Source of the DNA: Ostrinia nubilalis | Lineage: Eukaryota > Arthropoda > Insecta > Lepidoptera > Crambidae | DNA length: 64,000 nucleotides | Direction: 5' to 3' | Assembly: GCF_963855985.1 (NCBI RefSeq) | Contig: NC_087109.1 | Coordinates: forward strand, 8,824,001 to 8,888,000 | In this document: positions 24,501 through 32,303 of the stretch, piece by piece | Position numbering within the stretch: position 1 is the stretch's first letter | Layout: each line of letters opens with the position of its first letter | Program-made: the position numbers and the translations under genes | The notes under the pieces: generated by a model | What the model saw: the letters and a program-made list of their open reading frames with translations, nothing else | What the model was told of the DNA's origin: nothing | The model's database searches: none

Positions 24501-24692
24501 ATATGAGTACTATTGATAGTGTACTCATTTAATCATTTACTAAACGGTAAGAAATCAACAAAATAAACGTAAAATCATATGTGCGTTTGGATTTTCTTTG
24601 TACTTACCGGGTCTTCGGACATTGGGATCTGGGCTCAAAGTTTGCTGCAAATAATTGGCTAACGTGGCCAGATTTTCATCAGTCACCTCCAT
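432..24692 (-). CDS. Cse1: Exportin-2 (CSE1L/CAS orthologue), exons 1-10, gene continues past left edge
   Basis: This is the importin-alpha re-exporter, a HEAT-repeat karyopherin of the importin-beta family that carries importin-alpha out of the nucleus with Ran-GTP. Ten exons are joined: 24608-24692, 23010-23155, 22363-22555, 15591-15736, 14587-14787, 13677-13847, 7170-7299, 2365-2528, 1388-1577 and 432-532. All introns are GT-AG. The exon lengths sum to 1,527 nt, keeping frame at every junction, for 509 codons. Residues 1-110 look like an importin-beta N-terminal domain (RRPAEKFLEGVE, then AFKNYIKRNW). The following residues fit the Cse1 domain (HSLFKRYR, YSLNYQDLPEFFEDNM, DTRRRAACDLVR, YLVTSLASR). 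The family is about 970 residues long, so roughly half is present. The ATG was chosen because it begins a CSE1-like N-terminus and the next upstream triplets are non-coding. The introns are filled with mobile elements. Exon boundaries were read by eye and are not supported by transcripts here. Confidence 0.93.
601..640. repeat. GA-rich microsatellite in intron 9
   Basis: An imperfect run of GAGA/GACAGA units, of low complexity, lies in the intron between exons 9 and 10. Confidence 0.7.
1128..1325. mobile_element. Palindromic MITE in intron 9
   Basis: About 65-75 bp at each end are near-perfect inverted repeats (AGAATTTTGTCCAATGACCC at one end, its complement at the other) around a short GC-rich centre. 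No coding capacity. A related half copy lies at 17171-17275. Confidence 0.8.
1388..1577 (-). CDS. Cse1: Cse1 exon 9 (residues 413-475)
   Basis: The acceptor is TTTTTCCAG and the donor GTGAGT. It encodes LMLAKYEECGASAWRGKDTA then MYLVTSLASRG, ending MPELQRPN. Confidence 0.92.
1888..2267. mobile_element. MITE in intron 8, interrupted by a ~120-bp insertion
   Basis: The termini CTATAGGGTTTTCCAATAA and its complement start long inverted arms (about 50 bp). The right arm is split at about 2116-2235 by a piece with an ATAAATAA-rich end, which looks like a short 5'-truncated retroelement in minus orientation. The arm resumes exactly after it. Confidence 0.7.
2365..2528 (-). CDS. Cse1: Cse1 exon 8 (residues 358-412)
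   Basis: The acceptor is TTCCCACAG and the donor GTTAGT. It encodes ESDMELFEDNPEEYVRRDIE and GSDVDTRRRAACDLVR, the most conserved block of the Cse1 domain in this window. Confidence 0.94.
2881..3046 (+). mobile_element. Short TIR element, copy A
   Basis: About 166 bp with inner inverted ends GAACTGTCC and GGACAGTTC. A near-identical inverted copy lies at 24963-25130, just upstream of the Cse1 start codon. Non-coding MITE. Confidence 0.7.
3203..3380. mobile_element. Harbinger-like MITE with TTA target duplication
   Basis: The ends are GGCCCAGAACAGACGGTGAA and its complement. TTA directly flanks both sides (3200-3202, 3381-3383), as for PIF/Harbinger elements. The inner arms are also inverted. 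A truncated relative is at 15987-16111. Confidence 0.75.
3384..4495. other. Intron 7 stretch without recognised content
   Basis: Intronic DNA with scattered short repeats, for example a GTAGGCAATAATTTA-like motif near 3950-4040. No exon of Cse1 or other coding signal was found. Confidence 0.4.
4496..6664. mobile_element. 2.2-kb element with 17-bp perfect TIRs in intron 7
   Basis: It starts GCGGGCCTAAAAAGGCC and ends with the exact complement, and both sides then continue into AT-rich subterminal sequence with an AGCAATTC motif. No transposase is readable. The interior holds another repeat (5102-5950). No clear target duplication, so the superfamily is not assigned. Confidence 0.55.
5102..5950. 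repeat. Interspersed repeat nested in the 2.2-kb TIR element
   Basis: It is bounded by AATTAAACCGACTCC and TTTAATTCGGTTAAA-type ends. It contains a direct ~125-bp internal duplication: the motif AATTATCCTCCAACTCCTAA occurs near 5482 and again near 5607, each followed by a similar ATGAGATGATGA stretch. Non-coding. Confidence 0.5.
6981..7083. mobile_element. 103-bp MITE in intron 7
   Basis: The termini TAATGCCCGTTT and AAACGGGCATTA are inverted, with further complementarity inside (CATCAATCCCTA / TAGGGATTGATG). It sits about 90 bp beyond the exon 7 donor. Confidence 0.75.
7170..7299 (-). CDS. Cse1: Cse1 exon 7 (residues 315-357)
   Basis: The acceptor is TTTCCAG and the donor GTAAGT. It encodes LVSNALTFLAKIAEKNNYKS and ends IVIPNMEFR. 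It lies 6.4 kb from exon 6, across the minisatellite. Confidence 0.92.
7437..8470. mobile_element. Foldback element (CAGGGTG ends), split by a Helitron
   Basis: It begins CAGGGTGTTAGG and ends CCTAACACCCTG, with TATA on both flanks (7433-7436, 8471-8474). The two arms are inverted for most of their length. The left arm is interrupted by the Helitron at 7692-7932. Minisatellite sequence lies on both sides, so it inserted into the edge of the intron 6 minisatellite. A short relative lies at 13900-14159, and another family with the same CAGGGTG end at 43082-44233. Confidence 0.8.
7692..7932 (+). mobile_element. Non-autonomous Helitron with a reconstructable empty site
   Basis: It starts TC, contains CTAATATTATAAATGCGAAA near the 5' side, and ends with a GC-rich hairpin (GGGCGAAGCCGCGGGC) followed by CTAG. 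The uninterrupted right arm of the host foldback reads TGATTACAAAATAGTG on the complement. This shows insertion between A and T without target duplication, the Helitron hallmark. Related copies are at about 22097-22336, 23624-23856 and 23908-24148. Confidence 0.8.
8475..13662. repeat. Minisatellite (TGGCTATGTAGTGGCCATG-type) in intron 6
   Basis: About 5.2 kb of variants of a roughly 11-bp motif (GTGGCTATGTA, GTGGCCATGTG, GTGGCTACATG). It is interspersed with 13 copies of a ~145-bp block derived from the donor side of Cse1 exon 6. Larger duplications are visible: the block at 12413-12672 recurs about 987 bp later with the same private variants. Apparent open frames of 65-200 codons here arise from the repeat and the copied exon and are not genes. 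The edge continues faintly left of the foldback element (7360-7436). Confidence 0.9.
8621..13544 (-). pseudogene. Thirteen truncated copies of Cse1 exon 6 with splice donor
   Basis: The copies lie at 8621-8765, 8894-9038, 9167-9311, 9583-9727, 9889-10033, 10174-10318, 10568-10713, 10985-11129, 11512-11656, 12118-12262, 12413-12557, 12676-12820 and 13400-13544. Each holds 14 intron bases, the GTAAGT donor and about 130 nt of the exon, then breaks into minisatellite at the same point (after the exon's AGAGATATGCGA). None has an acceptor. Twelve carry a 1-nt deletion where the true exon reads TGCGCAGCCCTG, which would shift frame. The copy at 10568-10713 matches the true exon there. A decayed fragment is at 8530-8597. 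Confidence 0.88.
13677..13847 (-). CDS. Cse1: Cse1 exon 6 (residues 258-314), parent of the amplified copies
   Basis: The acceptor is TATACAG and the donor GTAAGT. The 57 whole codons encode DDDEKPGVLEQLRTEICECA and end PHRKYDA. It is GC-rich compared with the rest of the gene. This is the only copy with an acceptor. The donor-proximal 131 nt (13677-13807), plus donor and intron bases, recur 13 times to the left. Confidence 0.92.
13900..14159. mobile_element. Foldback MITE in intron 5, TA flanks
   Basis: It has the same CAGGGTGTTAGGTAAATGGG ends as the 7437-8470 element and inverted arms meeting in an AT-rich centre. TA flanks both sides. It lies 52 bp beyond the exon 6 acceptor. Confidence 0.85.
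14587..14787 (-). CDS. Cse1: Cse1 exon 5 (residues 191-257)
   Basis: The acceptor is TTTCCAG and the donor GTGAGT. The 67 whole codons include YSLNYQDLPEFFEDNMPTWM, a signature stretch of exportin-2. Confidence 0.93.
15133..15580 (+). pseudogene. LINE reverse-transcriptase 3' fragment in intron 4
   Basis: The plus frame reads KVLEWRPRAGRRSVSRPPTR and, after the hAT-MITE insertion, WTDDLVKISGTWKK. This fits the conserved C-terminal tail of insect non-LTR retrotransposon polymerases. It is a short relic with no complete domain. Confidence 0.6.
15325..15532. mobile_element. hAT-type MITE with 8-bp target duplication
   Basis: The 208-bp element has termini CAGTGGTTCTTAACC and GGTTAAGAACCACTG, flanked by the exact direct repeat CACTAGAT (15317-15324 and 15533-15540). 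An 8-bp duplication and CAG ends fit the hAT superfamily. It splits the LINE fragment. Confidence 0.88.
15591..15736 (-). CDS. Cse1: Cse1 exon 4 (residues 142-190)
   Basis: The acceptor is TTACAG and the donor GTAAGT. It encodes DFHVINGILRTAHSLFKRYR and ends PLTDLFV, in phase with the flanking exons. It is separated from exon 3 by the 6.6-kb intron 3. Confidence 0.93.
15987..16111. mobile_element. Truncated Harbinger-like MITE
   Basis: It shares GGCCCAGAACACACGGTGAA and the following ~110 bp with the element at 3203-3380, then diverges before the right end. Confidence 0.65.
17171..17275. mobile_element. Half copy of the intron 9 palindromic MITE
   Basis: It matches the left arm and centre of the element at 1128-1325 (GTAGAATTTCGTCCAATGAC) and lacks the right arm. 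Confidence 0.6.
17850..18785 (-). pseudogene. Jockey-like non-LTR retrotransposon relic
   Basis: Minus-strand frames read VGDLGVYFDDGLSFSCHYDH and IGSILDYGSVIWSPFYNV, the end of a Jockey/CR1-type reverse transcriptase. A second frame gives RRECLELVCLHKILHSELDS and PITRMCRLL, the C-terminal tail. The 3' side ends in an AATAAATAAATAA tail (17850-17870). It is 5'-truncated, with a frame change between the two parts. Confidence 0.75.
19932..20090. mobile_element. Palindromic MITE nested in an inverted arm
   Basis: The ends ATCGTCGCTTGCCTCTCTAA and AGAGAGGCAAGCGACGAT are inverted, and the host arm sequence continues on either side. The interior is short and AT-rich. Confidence 0.65.
20805..20998 (+). 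mobile_element. tRNA-derived SINE in intron 3
   Basis: The head contains A-box-like (TAGCCGAACGG) and B-box-like (GGTTCGAATCC) polymerase III motifs. These are followed by a non-tRNA body and an A-run near 20990. No 3' acceptor stem pairs with the start, so it is not a functional tRNA gene. Confidence 0.75.
21581..21684. mobile_element. Short inverted-repeat MITE
   Basis: The ends GCACACTAGGCTTC and GTCGCCTAGTGTGCG are inverted around a GC-rich centre of about 70 bp. Non-coding. Confidence 0.55.
21693..21866. mobile_element. MITE with GGCTGAGTTGCAC ends and TTA flanks
   Basis: The left end TTAGGCTGAGTTGCACAATC and right end GGTGCAACCCAGCCTTA are imperfect inverted repeats with TTA at both edges, which suggests a Harbinger-like MITE. 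Confidence 0.65.
22097..22336 (+). mobile_element. Helitron copy 26 nt from the exon 3 donor
   Basis: It shares CTAATATTATAAATGCGAAA, the CTGTCTGTCTGTC run and the GCGGGCGAAGCCGCG hairpin with the other copies, and ends CTAG at 22333-22336. The exact 5' TC is ambiguous (22097 or 22105). Confidence 0.7.
22363..22555 (-). CDS. Cse1: Cse1 exon 3 (residues 78-141)
   Basis: It encodes DEDGADRIHMSDRNTIKTL and then SPETIQRQFSDAVSIIGK, ending EMVEKFATG. The donor is GTAAGA. A Helitron in intron 3 ends only 26 nt from this donor. Confidence 0.93.
22677..22971. mobile_element. pogo/Tigger-type MITE filling most of intron 2
   Basis: The termini CAGTAGAATCCCGATTATCC and its near-complement fit the pogo branch of Tc1/mariner. 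TA dinucleotides flank it (22675-22676, 22972-22973). It is 295 bp of a 454-bp intron. Confidence 0.82.
23010..23155 (-). CDS. Cse1: Cse1 exon 2 (residues 29-77)
   Basis: The acceptor is TTTTTGGCAG and the donor GTAAGT. It encodes AEKFLEGVEVNQNYAILLL and ends AFKNYIKRNWAV, the conserved karyopherin N-terminal signature. The 146 nt restore frame after the split codon of exon 1. Confidence 0.93.
23624..23856 (+). mobile_element. Helitron copy in intron 1
   Basis: It starts TCCCAACTAATATTATAAAT and ends GGCGAAGCCGCGGGC...CTAG, with A before and T after. It pairs as an inverted neighbour with the copy at 23908-24148. Confidence 0.75.
23908..24148 (-). mobile_element. Helitron copy in intron 1, opposite orientation
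   Basis: The complement reads TCCCAACTAATATTATAAAT through the GC hairpin to CTAG. Only about 50 bp separate it from the previous copy, so an intron transcript could fold across both. Confidence 0.75.
24608..24692 (-). CDS. Cse1: Cse1 exon 1 (start codon, residues 1-28)
   Basis: It opens with ATG and encodes MEVTDENLATLANYLQQTLS followed by PDPNVRRP, then one nt of a split codon. The donor reads GTAAGTA. This is the start of the importin-beta N-terminal domain. Confidence 0.92.
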
Positions 24693-24962
24693 TTTAACTA
24701 AAGTATAATATTATTAAAGCACGACTGTTATTATAACACTATAAAGTGTGAAACACGTTTATTTTTGCAATAAACGCCGTAGGATAGGACCGCAACGGTT
24801 GGTTTTTTTTTTGACAGCAGCTGTAACAAATGACAGAACATGATGACAGCTGCGTTCTTTTTATTTTTTTCATAGACGTTTTACGGCTTTGGATATAGTT
24901 CCATACGGCCAATTCCTTTAGCCTAGCCGTAAAAACTTTTTAATCTGAGACAGTGAATCTCT

Positions 24963-25130
24963 ATGACCCACGCTGAACTGTCCCGCCAAACTCAATGACA
25001 GGGGGGCGCTACCATCGTTCAACTATATGGTTTCCAACATGGCAAAAATCGGAACCAGCGATCCGGTATTGACGGTGGCGCCCCACTGTCAATGTCATGC
25101 ACAGGACAGTTCAGTATTTTGGAACTATAT
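24963..25130 (-). mobile_element. Short TIR element, copy B, upstream of Cse1
   Basis: Inverted relative of 2881-3046, with ends CTGAACTGTCC and GGACAGTTCAG. It lies about 270 bp upstream of the Cse1 start codon, within the likely promoter area. Confidence 0.7.
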
Positions 25131-25674
25131 CTACGAGCCTAACGGAGCCATCGTGGCATCCACAGATATGGATTAGAGTAGATACAGCAAGTTGATCGTC
25201 AAAGCGTGCCATTCCGATATGTCCAAATGGACATACATGGTCGAGTGATGTTCATGTAATCCGATTACAACAATCGGTTACGATGATTTTACGAGGACAG
25301 TAGTACGAACACGGTAGAAAGAAGAAATTATTTACGGATTGAGAATTATAATTAACAGCACAAGTAACAAATAATTAATTAGAATAAAGTAGCAGTAGAA
25401 GAAGTATAAAGTAGCATTGTTTTTAATACATATCCTGCGATGTACTCTTAAGAGTTAAAACCATGGTCCCTGTATGTGGTGCACTCATACCGATCCCAAT
25501 GAACCGTACTTACTCATAACAATAAGACACACACTGATGCATGTATTCATGCACTTGACAAATTTATGTCTTGAAACGCTGGTAGGGTAAAAAAAATAAC
25601 GAGCTTTGACGATTTGTAAGAATTAATTTATTTTAAAAAGGTAAATAAAGATGTTTTTGGTTTTGTATTTAACA

Positions 25675-25890
25675 AATTATCAGTTTTATCGGAATTCATT
25701 AATTTTCGAATCGAGTCACACGATATCATTCGATGACTTTGCAAATGCAGTACGATGATACGATTACTTTTACGTTGCGGCAATCACTAAAATTCGCTAA
25801 AATGACACTAATGACGTTTAAAAAGTGGCACGCTCGGCTTCATACAATTTTTGACACATGCTGCATCTATCCATATCTGTGGTGGCATCG
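25675..25890 (+). repeat. Dispersed repeat, copy A
   Basis: Matches the complement of about 55270-55490 over roughly 215 bp (AAATTCGCTAAAATGACACT, GTGGCACGCTCG, ACACATGCTGCATCTATC). Non-coding; not assigned to a family. Confidence 0.65.
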
Positions 25891-25977
25891 CTCATCACAG
25901 ATATGTGAGAGCCACACATTTATTGAATCTTTGGATTTATTTATACTTTTATCAAAGATTTTAGGAACTAAAGTCCG

Positions 25978-27345
25978 ATTTTTAATTCGACGGAATTCTG
26001 ACAGCTGTCATTTTTTGACAATTCAGAGGTAATAAGCCTTTTTTGCTTTGAATTATTAATAAATAATATGAAATGAAATTTCATCAAGTACAACTTACAA
26101 GAATGAACTATTGTTTGTTTTGTGAAATCAATGTACACTAATTATTATGTACATTTTAGAGATTAAATAGAAAAAAACGTGTTTTTAACACAGTAAAACC
26201 AGGCCTCCGTCACTCGCCTATGCCGGCCGAGATAATTACCTACAGCGCGCGACAACTTCAAGTTGCAAATCAGTCAGGGCCGCCACGCGCTTGTGAGCAC
26301 ACGCGTATTTCTATACACGCTCGGTCGATCATCGTCGCAATCAAGGTTTATTGTTCCAACAGCACTGTTATTCTTCTTTAATGGAAAATCGTAATATTTA
26401 GGAATGATAATTAACTGTAGTGATTTAAATAATTTAAAAAACTACACTTTTTAAATAATTTTGAAATACTAATGACTAAAAACTGTAGCAAAAAAATTAT
26501 TTTAGCTAATAAAACATTAACCTTACTTCACCGTGTCTATTTTACGACACTACACCTTTTAAAACTGTTTGTCCAATTTCGAATTATCGCAACACTGAAG
26601 TTTATTAATAGGTACTTTAGAGAAGGTACGATTATACAAACACCACTAGATTAAAGTTTACCAATCGTAAATACAATAAATACTTCTTAAAATTAAGTTT
26701 TTATTTATTTAACTTTGCTTAAACAACCCTGACGCTTGAGCTGTGAGGTAGATCAATTATGAACACAAAAAAATTGCGCTCTTGTGAGCGTAGTAGTAAG
26801 GTGCGATTTCGAATGCACCATGTGCGTTGGATATTTTGCATTATTATTATTACCGTTAAAATGCCGGCCTCTGATCCTACACAAAGGAGTGCAATTTCTG
26901 TTGCTACTATTATGTATTCTGTGGTAAAACAACATATTATCATAAACGGAAATATGTATTGATCATCAACCATCATTATCGTCATCATAATCAACTTGGA
27001 TTATAAAATTGGCATCTTGTTAAATTGGTTGTTTTATGAAGCTAAGATTTTATTAACAAAAGGATTTTCATAAAAAAGGTTTGTAACCCATGGATTATTG
27101 GCCAGGGAGTCCAGTAATAGAAAAATAATTTCCCAATTTTTTTTGTAACTTCAAAAATATGATAATAAAAATTCAAATAACCATTTTGAAATGATCAGTA
27201 CATTTTTAAGCCTTAGTTTTTCAAGTGAAACCTTAAATTCAAGAAAGGATTATTTTTTAATTTGTGAAAATGCTCTCCATTCTTAGTGGGAATGTTTCAA
27301 TGTTAGCAACACTTCTGAAATGTCAAAATTCCGTCGAATTAAAAA
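25978..27345. mobile_element. Possible 1.4-kb TIR element
   Basis: GATTTTTAATTCGACGGAAT at the left and its complement at the right (about 27323-27345) are inverted, with further similarity inside (ATTCAGAGGT against ATTTCAGAAGTG). No transposase is readable between them. A GC-richer patch at 26210-26340 is unexplained. Confidence 0.4.
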
Positions 27346-28630
27346 TCAGAGTATAGTTTGAAGCGACATATCACAACCCTCAGATGAATACAAGGTTTTT
27401 CAGGCAATGATCAACCCATAGACTAAAGAGAATGGGCAAATGATGTCATTGTCAATGTCAAAATCAAGGATTGGGTTTTGGTTTTGGGCGCCGCTCCGTG
27501 GCTTTCCTAATCTTTCTTTCTTTTTGTTTTTGCATTGCGCATGCATGGATCATGCACGCACATTTCATTTCATTTTGCAAATTCGCTTCATCATAGGATT
27601 GAAGATATTTTTTGTTCCGTTCCCTCCCTAACAGTTTGTTTCGTATATCCGATTTTGTTGTGTACATAATGTTTTCGACGGTGACGGTTTTTCGTTGTAC
27701 CTTGTCGTTTTATTGTGCAGTGCGTAGGTTGTTATCAAGTATTTTGTTACTGTACCTGCCACGCCATGCCATGAGCGGGTTTATTTCTTCGGTACATTGT
27801 ATGTACCATAACTGTCCCCATCCTAAAACTGGTTGTGGTTGACATCAGCAAAATGTCGTCCCGTCCCCAACCCAAACGACCTTCGTTTGGGGTCGGGAAC
27901 GCCTCTTGTATGGTAATTTTTGGTGAAGTAGCCTGAATAATGCCTTTTGTCTGCCATGATGGCACTTGGTGTGTTTTAATTTTATTTTGGATCTTTTTCT
28001 CCTTCAACAATGATGAGTCAATCTGGTCATCGTTTTGCCATATAGGCACAAAAAAAGTGTATGCGACTCTTGAGTCCAGCGTTGAGTTCTATTAGGCATG
28101 GTGTTCATCTCATTGTCTGAAAGACAAAACAAAATCAGAAATTGTATGTATTTGAAATGTTTTTGATTATGGTTTTAGTATTTTTTTCTGTCACAAATGA
28201 ATTAAAGTGCATACCCACTAGTCCGGTGGGACGACCAGTGGGTTATGTGAGGCTCTTCCTGCCAGATGGGCAGGGCCTAACTTCTCTTACCTGCTGCAGG
28301 TTATCATGAAAAGTGCAAATTTTTTAGTTTATTTTATTTTTATTGTTAACCATCTGCTCAGTGCAGTGTGAACAGAACTGACAGGGTCGCTATGTAATGT
28401 TGGGCGTTGGGATGATGAAATAAGTAAAACTGACTGTGAATTAAGAGTGCGTTTATTGTTGTGCATAACCTTGTAGGTAATGCTATGGGCTGATTTTTGT
28501 TCTGAATTTGATCAACAGGCGATCATCTCTCTGTTGTGTAATTAATTCTCAAAAATATTATTTTCCATGAATGAATGTTCAATTCACTAATCCGTGAAGG
28601 CTTTTTTCATAATCCTCATCACTGGCTTTC
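27346..28630. other. Stretch without recognised content
   Basis: Only short frames (60-100 codons, none with a recognisable domain) and AT-rich DNA are seen. A palindrome with AAACGACCTTCGTTT lies near 27876. Confidence 0.4.
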
Positions 28631-28760
28631 GATATTTGTGTGTCTCATCATCGAGTACCACAAATCTGTGTTCAGGATTGCTGTGATTGATCGCTCTTTT
28701 ATGTGTATACCTGGAATTGCCTTCCAGTGATCTACTTTTATTATTTCCATTTTTCAGTTT
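28630..28760 (-). pseudogene. Decayed Merlin-like transposase fragment
   Basis: The minus frame reads YTHKRAINHSNPEHRFVVLD, parallel to YIHRRVNHIDPQNRFVAPDG in the better copy at 29854-30345. Flanking frames are broken by stops. Confidence 0.55.
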
Positions 28761-29853
28761 TCATGGACTTTATCGTGTGAAACTATCATTTTGATATCCG
28801 ATTTTTCTTTGACCCAATTAACGTACAATTTGGCCTTGACCATAAACGTATGGCTATCCTAATTCCAGAGTACCATAATACTATTAGTCATGATGGTATA
28901 GCAACCGAGACAGAATTGTCAATGCATTATGTTGTTTTAAACAAGATCAAAAAAGTTTAATAGCTAACATTTTTTTTTTTTCAAAATCATACTTTGCACT
29001 CATTTCCACTATGCGCATAAGGATCCGACAACGACAATAAAACTTTCCGCTGCGCATCATGAAATTAAATCAAATCATTTATTGCATTATTATAATATCA
29101 TTTATTATATCCTAATAATTCGGAATTAGACGTGCGCGCCGCGCTACTGCTACGCAGCGGCGCCGCGGCGGCGCGCCGAAGAAAAATAATTGCGTATTAC
29201 CGAATGAAAACTTTTATTAGGCACTTACTAACTACTGTGTGTGTTCTTTACATGACTCGTAATTATTATGAATAAAAATAATTTTATTCACGCGTCCTGG
29301 GTTCAGTCGTGATCTTTTTGCAGTGTTACTGCAAAAGTAAGTCCTGCAATGGAAAACACTCGTTCGCTAGGTGTGCTGGTGGCTGGAATTGCTAGCATAG
29401 CCCTTGCAAGTTCGCTTAAAATGATTCACGATGATAACATCCGGTAAAACTGTACTATATGGGGTTTTTTGAGGGGTTAGGGGGGTCCCCCTATCACTTC
29501 CCCCCTGCGGAAACCCCTAGGTTTCGAGATGAAAGTTTGAGGTTATGTCAGTACCCGAACAGTGAAACTGTACTATACAAGCTGCTATTTTACTTATGGT
29601 TTTTTGGGGGTGGGAACCCCCCCTTTTACCACTAACCCCCTATTACAGTTACCCCCATGTGGGTATTTATGGTTTTTGAGGTTTAATTGGTTAAAATTTG
29701 AGGTTATATTAGCACCTTAAGTCGAGCAGGCAGGGACTGCTTACTGATATAAAATATCGTTATAGTACCAGTAAAAATATACTAAAATTCTATACCCAAG
29801 GATCGAGGTGGAGGACTTTATTTTTCCTTCTCCAAGCGTATAACTTATTTATA

Positions 29854-30345
29854 TTATATTAACCATTCACTAAAATCTTTTTTATTGTGTTCACGCCTGA
29901 ACGCTTTTATAAGTCCTCGCCACTGGGATTCTATTCTCTGGGTGTGTGTCCCATCTGGTGCCACAAATCTATTTTGAGGATCAATGTGGTTTACCCTTCT
30001 GTGAATGTAGCCATGTTCAGGAAGACTCAAGTAGGCTCTCCAATAATCGGTGTGGATGATTGAGCCTTCCTGAACATGTTTCTGAATGAGTGGCACCAAT
30101 GCTTCCGCAGACCTATCATTATCAAGACACACTTCAAGGCGGAAATCTTCGCTATTATCTTCTATCATTCCCAGTACCCAGTGGCTGTCAATCATTCTTC
30201 CTCTGTTATATTTCCGGCTTCCAAACTTCGATTCGTCGATTTGAACTATCCTCCCTGGACCACCAATCTTCGTGTTTCTTTCATCGCCAACTTCGGCGGC
30301 GGCGTGTTCCGAAGTCGGCGCGGCGCGCACGTCTATTCGGAATTC
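29854..30345 (-). pseudogene. Merlin (IS1595/ISXO2-like) transposase, partial
   Basis: The 158-codon frame carries the catalytic core of the ISXO2-like DDE transposase domain: QIDESKFGSRKYNRGR (first D/E), IIHTDYWRAYL (second D) and HTQRIESQWRGLIKAF (third acidic residue, E). The N-terminal zinc-binding half is missing and the frame enters directly from a GC-rich GACGTGCGCGCCGCGC stretch. That stretch is inverted relative to 29130-29150, so terminal repeats or an internal deletion are possible. Confidence 0.75.
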
Positions 30346-30484
30346 GAAAAAATGTTTAGTTAAAAACTATGATTGAAAAAAACTGGACCTTAGTTGTTCC
30401 CACAAAGATATCTTTTGTCTTTGACAAGTCGGTCAGAAAAAAAATCCTATTTTAATACAAACACATTCTTTTGTTGGTGTTAGA

Positions 30485-32303
30485 TAGATCATTTTCTGGA
30501 TCACACTTTGTTTACTTCGGTTTATTTCGCCTGAAAATATTTCTTCTGCGACTCCGCATTATCCGATACGATCTGTTCGAAGATTTCGTCAAATAGATCA
30601 TTTTCTGGATCACACTTTGTTTACTTCAGTTTATTTCGCCTGAAAATGTTTCGTCTGCGGCTCCGCATTATCCGATACGATCTGTTCGAAGATTTCGTCA
30701 AATAGATCATTTTCTGGATCACACTTTGTTTACTTCAGTTTATTTCGCCTGAAAATGTTTCGTCTGCGGCTCCGCATTATCCGATACGATCTGTTCGAAA
30801 ATTTCGTCAAATAGATCATTTTCTGGATCATATTTTGTTTACTTCAGTTTATTTCGTCTGCGGCTCCGCATTATCCGATACGATCTGTTCGAAGATTTCG
30901 TCAAATAGATCATTTTCTGGATCACACTTTGTTTACTTCGGTTTATTTCGCCTGAAAATATTTCTTCTGCGACTCCGCATTATCCGATACGATCTGTTCG
31001 AAAATTTCGTCAAATAGATCATTTTCTGGATCACACTGTTTACTTCAGTTTATTTCGCCTGAAAATGTTTCGTCTGCGGCTCCGCATTATCCGATACGAT
31101 CTGTTCGAAGATTTCGTCAAATAGATCATTTTCTGGATCACACTTTGTTTACTTCGGTTTATTTCGCCTGAAAATATTTCTTCTGCGACTCCGCATTATC
31201 CGATACGATCTGTTCGAAAATTTCGTCAAATAGATCATTTTCTGGATCACACTTTGTTTACTTCAGTTTATTTCGCCTGAAAATGTTTCGTCTGCGGCTC
31301 CGCATTATCCGATACGATCTGTTCGAAGATTTCGTCAAATAGATCATTTTCCGGATCACACTTTGTTTACTTCGGTTTATTTCGCCTGAAAATATTTCTT
31401 CTGCGACTCCGCATTATCCGATACGATCTGTTCGAAAATTTCGTCAAATAGATCATTTTCTGGATCACACTTTGTTTACTTCAGTTTATTTCGCCTGAAA
31501 ATATTTAGTCTGCGGCTCCGCATTATCCGATACGATCTGTTCGAAGATTTCTTCAAATAGATCATTTTCTGGATCACACTTTGTTTACTTCAGTTTATTT
31601 CGCCTGAAAATGTTTCGTCTGCAGCTCTGCATTATCCGATACGATCTGTTCGAAAATTTCGTCAAATAGATCATTTTCTGGATCATACTTTGTTTACTTC
31701 AGTTTATTTCGTCTGCGGCTCCGCATTACCCGATACGATCTGTTCGAAGATTTCGTCAAATAGATCATTTTCTGGATCACACTTTGTTTACTTCAGTTTA
31801 TTTCGCCTGAAAAAGTTTCGTCTGCGGCTCCGCATTATCCGATACGATCTGTTCGAAGATTTCGTCAAATAGATCATTTTCTGGATCACACTTTGTTTAC
31901 TTCAGTTTATTTCGCCTGAAAATGTTTCGTCTGCGGCTCCGCATTATCCGATACGATCTGTTCGAAGATTTCGTCAAATAGATCATTTTCTGGATCATAC
32001 TTTGTTTACTTCAGTTTATTTCGCCTGAAAATGTTTCGTCTGCGGCTCCGCATTATCCGATACGATCTGTTCGAAGATTTTGTCAAATAGATCATTTTCT
32101 GGATCATACTTTGTTTACTTCAGTTTATTTCGCCTGAAAATGTTTCGTCTGCGGCTCCGCATTATCCGATACGATCTGTTCGAAGATTTCGTCAAATAGA
32201 TCATTTTCTGGATCACACTTTGTTTACTTCAGTTTATTTCGCCTGAAAATGTTTCGTCTGCGGCTCCGCATTATCCGATACGATCTGTTCGAAGATTTCG
32301 TCA
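30485..32303. repeat. 109-bp tandem array, about 17 units
   Basis: The motif AAATAGATCATTTT recurs at 30591, 30700, 30809, 30903, 31012, 31119, 31228, 31337, 31446, 31555, 31664, 31758, 31867, 31976, 32085 and 32194. The step is 109 bp, except two 94-bp units with the same 15-bp deletion and one of 107 bp. Two unit types (CTTCGG...TTCTTCTGCGAC and CTTCAG...TTCGTCTGCGGC) partly alternate. The last unit passes smoothly into the 3' end of the transposase relic at 32303-32770. Confidence 0.9.
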
